From Pseudoduganella violaceinigra DSM 15887 (GTDB lineage: Bacteria; Pseudomonadota; Gammaproteobacteria; Burkholderiales; Burkholderiaceae_D): a stretch of DNA of 64,000 nt. Positions 59,508-64,000 of the stretch are shown here, in pieces. The position numbers and the translations under genes were made by a program. The first letter of the stretch is position 1. Every line of letters starts with the position of its first letter. The DNA is taken from NCBI RefSeq assembly GCF_000425385.1, contig NZ_AUDI01000001.1, forward strand, positions 372,001-436,000, read 5' to 3'. Below the pieces are notes generated by a model. It did not search any database and had not been told where the DNA came from. It was given only the letters and a program-made list of their open reading frames with translations.

Positions 59508-61238
59508 TTAAAATTCTTCCCATTCGTCGCTGCCCGCGGTGGCGGCGACAACCTTCTTGGGCGCTGGCGCGGCGGCCGGCTTGGCGGCGGCAGGACGCTT
59601 GGCCGGCGCTTTCGGCACCACGGCGACCGCGGTCTGCGTTACGACAGGCCGGGCGGCGCTCAGCGCATATTCCGCTTCGGCGTCGAGCTTGAAGATCGAC
59701 ACCACGCGCGACAGTTCGCCAGCCTGGTCTTGCAGCGACTGGGCGGCGGCGGCCGCTTCTTCCACCAGCGCCGCATTCTGCTGGGTCATGGCATCCATCT
59801 CGATGATGGACTGGTTCACCTGCTCGATGCCGGCGCTCTGCTCCTGCGAGGCGCTGGCGATTTCGCTCATGATGTCGGTCACGCGGCGGACCGAAGCCAC
59901 CACTTCATCCATGGTCACGCCGGCCTGGCCGACCAGTTTCGAGCCGCGCTCCACCTTCTCGACGGAGTCGCCGATCAGGGCCTTGATCTCTTTCGCGGCG
60001 CCGGCAGAACGCTGGGCCAGGTTGCGTACTTCGGATGCAACGACGGCAAAACCGCGGCCCTGCTCACCGGCACGCGCCGCTTCCACGGCGGCATTCAGCG
60101 CCAGGATATTGGTCTGGAACGCGATGCCGTCGATCACGCCGATGATGTCGACAATCTTGTTGGCGGACGCATTGATCGAGCTCATGGTCTCGACCACCTG
60201 CGACACCACCTGGCCGCCCTTCAGCGCCACATCGGAGGCGGACGCCGCCAGCTGGTTGGCTTCGCGGGCATTGTCGGCGTTCTGTTTCACGGTGGAGGTC
60301 AGTTCTTCCATGGCGGAAGCGGTCTTCTCCAGGTTGGACGCCTGCATTTCGGTACGCGACGAGAGGTCGATATTGCCGGCCGCGATTTCGCGGGAAGCGG
60401 TGCCGATGGTCTCGGTACCCTGGCGCACCTGGCCCACGATGTCCACCAGGCTGTCGCGCATTTCCTTGATCTCGACCAGCAGGGAATCCTTGTCGGTGGA
60501 CGAGGTGTTGATATCGACCGACAGGTCGCCGTTGGCGATGGCGCCGGCGATGGCTGCGGTGTAGTCAGGCTCGCCGCCCAACTGCTTCAGCAGGCCGCGG
60601 GTAATCATCCAGGCGGCGAAGATCGACACGATCACGGCGGCCAGGCCGGCGACGATCATGAACAGGCGCGCGGAGGAGAAGCCCTCGGCCGCTTCGACCT
60701 TCATCGAATCGTTGATCTTGTCTTCCAGCGCGGCCAGCTGGCCCAGCGCCTCAACCCACTTCTTCTGCGCAGGCTTGATCTCTTTCAGGTAGATCTTGGT
60801 CGCGGCCAGGGCGTCGTTGGCCAGCCACAGCTCGGAAGCCTTCTTCACGGCCGGCAGCACCACGGTTTCCTGCGCCTTCACCTGCGACAGCAGGGTCTTT
60901 TCTTCCGGGGTGGCGTCCTGCGCGTACAGGGCGGCCAGTTTGGCGTCGGCGGCCTCGTACTCCTTCAGGCCCTTGTTGATGCGCGCCAGTTCCGGCTCCA
61001 TGTCCGAAGGTTCGGACATCAGGGTCAGGATCTTCAGGCCGCTCACGTTTTCGACGTTGTTGCGCATGTCGATCACCAAGCGCGTTGCAACCGCATTCAC
61101 GCTCACCACGTGATCCAGGCGGTCCTGAATTTGCGCCATACGCCAGATGCCGACGACCGTGATAATGACGAGGAACGCCAGTACCAGTGCGAAACCGAGG
61201 CCCAGACGGGCTCCAACCTTCATTTTACTCAAATTCAT
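59508..61238 (-). CDS. Methyl-accepting chemotaxis protein
   Basis: This 576-residue protein has a first membrane helix at about 11-31 and a periplasmic four-helix sensor at about 35-188. The second helix ([20 protein letters not shown]) is near 190-212, then HAMP and the signalling domain with the hairpin tip [20 protein letters not shown]. The C-terminus ends DEWEEF, which fits the xWxxF CheR/CheB tether. Ala/Pro/Lys-rich spacer residues precede it. The ligand is unknown. Confidence 0.92.
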   Translation of the reverse strand: MNLSKMKVGARLGLGFALVLAFLVIITVVGIWRMAQIQDRLDHVVSVNAVATRLVIDMRNNVENVSGLKILTLMSEPSDMEPELARINKGLKEYEAADAKLAALYAQDATPEEKTLLSQVKAQETVVLPAVKKASELWLANDALAATKIYLKEIKPAQKKWVEALGQLAALEDKINDSMKVEAAEGFSSARLFMIVAGLAAVIVSIFAAWMITRGLLKQLGGEPDYTAAIAGAIANGDLSVDINTSSTDKDSLLVEIKEMRDSLVDIVGQVRQGTETIGTASREIAAGNIDLSSRTEMQASNLEKTASAMEELTSTVKQNADNAREANQLAASASDVALKGGQVVSQVVETMSSINASANKIVDIIGVIDGIAFQTNILALNAAVEAARAGEQGRGFAVVASEVRNLAQRSAGAAKEIKALIGDSVEKVERGSKLVGQAGVTMDEVVASVRRVTDIMSEIASASQEQSAGIEQVNQSIIEMDAMTQQNAALVEEAAAAAQSLQDQAGELSRVVSIFKLDAEAEYALSAARPVVTQTAVAVVPKAPAKRPAAAKPAAAPAPKKVVAATAGSDEWEEF

Positions 61239-61577
61239 TTCGGCTCTTTATTGGATAGATTTTCGATTGCCTAAAGGATGCTGGCGCAAAACATTTACCC
61301 CATCCACCGATCCTTGCTGCTACGCAAGTAACGACAGTAGCAAACTATGACTGCGAATGCAAAGACAGCTAAGGCCGCGGGATGAAACCTGTCGTATTTC
61401 ATCCCAGGCACGGTAGGAACCGCGGATAGCATCTGTGAATCACAGAAATTATAGACCCGAGGTTTCCACACGGCAAGCAAATTTCGCTTAGAGTGTTGGC
61501 AAATGAATTTTCTTCTGAGAAACAGCTCAGCAGCAGCGGCTGGCGGAGGCGAAAGCGCAGGATTGCCTGCGCTTATT
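61239..61577. other. Intergenic stretch between MCP gene and dusA
   Basis: About 340 bp holding the MCP promoter region. A 61-codon leftward frame (61295-61480) lacks a ribosome-binding site and family resemblance. No clear terminator or repeat is seen. Confidence 0.5.
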
Positions 61578-61582
61578 CGAAA

Positions 61583-62578
61583 TCAGATGGTGCGGCTGAA
61601 GGCTTCCAGCAAAACGCGGGGATCGCCGGCCGCCAGTTTCTTGGCGTCGGACAGCGTCTGGCGGAACTGGCGCGCGCCTTTCAGGCCTTGCGCCAGGCCC
61701 AGCATATGGCGGGTGATCGTGTTGATTTTCAAGCCCTTGCCGCCGTCCTTCGCCAGCTGCTCCTCGATATACGGCATCATCGCCTCCAGCACTTGCTGGC
61801 GGCTGCGCGGCTCCCCGGCAGCGCCGTAGTAGCGCTGGTCGAAAGCGGCCATCAGGTAAGGATTGTGGTAAGCCTCGCGGCCCAGCATGACGCCGTCCAC
61901 ATGCTGCAGGTGCAGGTCGATTTCCTCCAGCGTCTTGATGCCGCCGTTGATCAGGATCTCGAACTGCGGGAAATCCTGCTTCAGCTGGTAGGCGTACTCG
62001 TATTTCAGCGGCGGGATCTCGCGGTTTTCCTTGGGCGACAAGCCCTTCAGGATGGCGTTACGGGCATGCACCACAAAGGTGGTGCAGCCGGCTTCCGCCA
62101 CGGTGCCGACGAAATCGCGCACGAAATCGTAGCTCTCCTCCTGGTCGATGCCGATGCGGTGCTTGACGGTGACCTCGATCTGGACCGCATCCTTCATCGC
62201 CTTGACGCAATCGCGCACCAGCTCCGGCTCGTTCATCAGGCAGGCGCCGAACGCGCCCTTCTGCACGCGCGGCGACGGGCAGCCGCAATTCAGGTTGATT
62301 TCATCGTAGCCCCACTTCTCGCCCAGCTTGGCCGACGTGGCCAGATCCTTCGGATCGGAGCCCCCCAGCTGCAGCGCAACCGGATGCTCCTCCTCATTGA
62401 AGCGCAGGTGGCGCTCCACATCGCCGTACACCAGGGCACCGGTGGTCACCATCTCCGTGTACAGCCAGGTGTATTGGGAAATCAGGCGATGGAAGTGACG
62501 GCAATGGCGGTCGGTCCAGTCCATCATCGGCGCCACGGATAGTCGGCGGGAAGGCTTGGGGGCGAGCGAGGTGGTCAT
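61583..62578 (-). CDS. dusA: tRNA-dihydrouridine(20/20a) synthase
   Basis: This 331-residue FMN enzyme reduces U20/U20a in tRNA. The opening RRLSVAPMMDWTDRHCRHFH and the catalytic Cys in NCGCPSPRVQKGAFGACLM are DusA hallmarks, as is GREAYHNPYLM. The ATG at 62578 gives a normal N-terminus; an in-frame ATG at 62590 is also possible. A -10-like TATAAT lies upstream (62614-62619, leftward). Confidence 0.94.
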   Translation of the reverse strand: MTTSLAPKPSRRLSVAPMMDWTDRHCRHFHRLISQYTWLYTEMVTTGALVYGDVERHLRFNEEEHPVALQLGGSDPKDLATSAKLGEKWGYDEINLNCGCPSPRVQKGAFGACLMNEPELVRDCVKAMKDAVQIEVTVKHRIGIDQEESYDFVRDFVGTVAEAGCTTFVVHARNAILKGLSPKENREIPPLKYEYAYQLKQDFPQFEILINGGIKTLEEIDLHLQHVDGVMLGREAYHNPYLMAAFDQRYYGAAGEPRSRQQVLEAMMPYIEEQLAKDGGKGLKINTITRHMLGLAQGLKGARQFRQTLSDAKKLAAGDPRVLLEAFSRTI

Positions 62579-62622
62579 GATGGCAAACATCGGCAATGAA
62601 GCAAGGGGCGCATATTATAGCG

Positions 62623-62711
62623 AAAGTCGGAGTCAGCTCTGGCAAACGGACATTTCGCTACGCGTCGCGAAGCGAAAAGCTCATCGAGAAGCCAGAGCTA
62701 AGCCCGACTTT
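62623..62711. repeat. 89-bp nested inverted repeat between DUF3141 gene and dusA
   Basis: Three nested perfect stems: AAAGTCGG/CCGACTTT (62623-62630, 62704-62711), AGCTCTGGC/GCCAGAGCT (62635-62643, 62691-62699) and TTTCGCT/AGCGAAA (62653-62659, 62671-62677). The whole would fold into one long hairpin. The right arm touches the stop of the DUF3141 gene and the left arm is next to the dusA -10. Confidence 0.7.
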
Positions 62712-64000
62712 TATGCGAAGAGTTCCTCGACGCGGGACATGCGCCGCGCCGCTTCGCCCGTCAATTCGCCGGAGGCGGTCATGATCTGGCGCACGCCTTC
62801 CAGCGCGCGCTTGCGGTCGGCGTCGGCCAGCAGCTTGGGCAGGGCCGACATGGCGCGCTCTTCGTCCAGCTGCAGGATCATGTTCTGCTCCTGCACCACC
62901 TCCTTGAAGCGCGCCAGCGACATGCGCTCCTTGGCCGGCAGCCGCATGCGCAGTTCGCGCAGCGTGGTGAAGGCGCGTTCGTCGGCCACCCGCATTTCCG
63001 GGCTGCGCGCGATATACAGGATCGAGCGCAGCACCGCTTCGCGCTCGCCGCCGCTGGCCAGGCGCTTGGCCGCTTCGGTGCGCCGCGCCGCCACCACCGA
63101 TTCGCGCGCGATATCGCGCCCGATGCGGCGCCGGATATTCGCCGAATCCGCCCGCAGGCCCACCAGCGTTTGCAGCAGCGGCTGGCCGTAAGTGGAGAGG
63201 AAGAACTGCTCCACCGCCTGATCGCGCAGCACCTGGTAGCGCTCCAGCACCGCCACAATCTGCTCGGATGCCGCTTCCTGCATTTTCAGGAAGGGGTTAT
63301 CCGGCGACGCCGGCTTGCGCTGCTCGCGCACCTGCTCCGCCAGCGCGCTGATCCCGCTCAGGAAAGGGTTCATGTCGGAGAACAGCTCATACCGCAAACG
63401 GTAGGGGTGCATACGCCGCGTCCATTCCGCCGTCTGCTCGCTGGTGGTGGCCCGCACAAAGGGGCTGACGAAAGTGCGGTACAGGCCCTGGTTGATCTCC
63501 GACAGGCGCGCCACCGTGGCAAAGCGGCGCTCATCCTCGTCGTCGTTGCTGCCCAGGGCGCGCAGGGCATTCAGGTCGCGCCGCTCGAAGCGCACCACGT
63601 AATTGCCATCGGCCAGTTCGGGACTGTGCACGCCCTCCCCGCTCTTGTCGATGAACACCGCTTCGTACAGGCCGGGCGGCAGCACATCGATCAGGTCCAT
63701 CGAGCGGGTGAATTCATCGTGCTCCTTGTTCGCCACCGACGCGGAGACGAAAATCCCCAGGTGCCCGATCGATTCGTGCAGGGTGTACACCACCGTCTGC
63801 CCACCGGCCACCAGCGCCGCATCGTCTTCGTACAGGTCGAGCAGCCAGCCCAGCGCCTGCTGCGGCGGCGTGATGTCGTCGCCCCAGGAACAGAACACCA
63901 CGATGGGCGAGCGGATATTGCGCAGGTCGATGCGGCGGCCATCCGTATCGTGGATGGTGCCGTTGCTCAGGCGGTTGCCGACGAACAGGTTATCGGTGAT
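62711..64000 (-). CDS. DUF3141 protein (PHA synthase-like alpha/beta hydrolase), 5' end outside window
   Basis: The open frame covers 429 residues from the window edge. It opens ITDNLFVGNRLSNGTI, then SPIVVFCSWGDDITPPQQAL (the Asp after the core strand), and later VYTLHESIGHLGIFVSASVA, typical of the DUF3141 group related to PhaC. A long helical tail follows (EAASEQIVAVLERYQVLRD; RRRIGRDIARESVVAARRTE). The nucleophile region lies upstream, out of the window. The family is linked to polyhydroxyalkanoate metabolism by annotation, without firm proof. Confidence 0.75.
   Translation of the reverse strand: MTDNLFVGNRLSNGTIHDTDGRRIDLRNIRSPIVVFCSWGDDITPPQQALGWLLDLYEDDAALVAGGQTVVYTLHESIGHLGIFVSASVANKEHDEFTRSMDLIDVLPPGLYEAVFIDKSGEGVHSPELADGNYVVRFERRDLNALRALGSNDDEDERRFATVARLSEINQGLYRTFVSPFVRATTSEQTAEWTRRMHPYRLRYELFSDMNPFLSGISALAEQVREQRKPASPDNPFLKMQEAASEQIVAVLERYQVLRDQAVEQFFLSTYGQPLLQTLVGLRADSANIRRRIGRDIARESVVAARRTEAAKRLASGGEREAVLRSILYIARSPEMRVADERAFTTLRELRMRLPAKERMSLARFKEVVQEQNMILQLDEERAMSALPKLLADADRKRALEGVRQIMTASGELTGEAARRMSRVEELFA

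Noticed and set aside
61295..61480. 61-codon leftward ORF upstream of the MCP gene
   Set aside because: No ribosome-binding site, no recognisable family and unlikely codon use.
1..64000. CRISPR arrays, rRNA operons, complete prophage or intact insertion sequence
   Set aside because: No regularly spaced repeats, rRNA signatures, phage structural modules or complete transposase with both ends were seen.

Overview
The window looks like a chromosomal stretch of a high-GC betaproteobacterium of the Oxalobacteraceae (Massilia, Duganella or Janthinobacterium type). This rests on codon use, the SOS box style and the set of housekeeping genes (acs, fumA, murI, udk, dusA, gluQRS, mdtH). Most of it is ordinary, densely packed chromosome. 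An AT-richer accessory stretch lies at about 33.8-45.3 kb. There is no rRNA, no CRISPR array and no complete prophage.

From 1 to 9.3 kb there is a divergent secreted-protein locus. A leftward operon (1-2601) encodes four small exported proteins that share a motif like LSDxELSxVxGQDG just after the signal peptide. A rightward operon (2975-9265) encodes a periplasm-facing C39 cysteine peptidase, two outer-membrane barrels (one FadL/OmpP1 type), a DUF2059 protein, an AraC regulator, a protein with a GspE-N-like domain plus the same motif, and a START-like protein. The gene set recalls the poorly characterised Acinetobacter fil 'putative pilus system'. The shared motif resembles the double-glycine leader cut by C39 peptidases, which suggests a peptidase and its substrates. 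Three clean dyads sit in the region between the two operons.

From 9.3 to 33.7 kb are mixed metabolic and regulatory genes: an M28 peptidase, gluQRS, a LysR/mdtH divergent pair, an ArsR/SRPBCC pair, an OprC-like copper receptor with a small Met/His/Cys-rich neighbour, a galactonate operon (dgoD-dgoK-dgoA, a degenerate SMP-30 protein and a LysR regulator), a 5'-nucleotidase behind a near-perfect LexA box, truC, a degenerate EAL protein and a TetR/SDR pair.

From 33.8 to 45.3 kb is accessory DNA. It holds a sulfotransferase-like gene, a T6SS relic (hcp fused out of frame to the zinc-binding half of a peptidoglycan peptidase, followed by an intact immunity-like gene), a ribbon-helix-helix protein, an IS3-family remnant beside a fragment of a STAND-type NTPase, and an XRE regulator with two operators ahead of a nuclease-like gene. 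The stretch ends at a tRNA-Ser(GGA) gene. A degenerate copy of the tRNA 3' half lies 6.3 kb away in the orientation expected for an integrated element.

From 45.4 to 64 kb are core genes (acs, acyltransferase, fumA, murI, tRNA-His, udk, an MCP, dusA, a DUF3141 protein). Among them is an unusual three-gene operon (52965-56200) of a zinc-ribbon pseudokinase, a VWA protein and a diverged PurA paralogue, all with non-ATG starts. With the locus at the left end, this is the best candidate here for an undescribed system.
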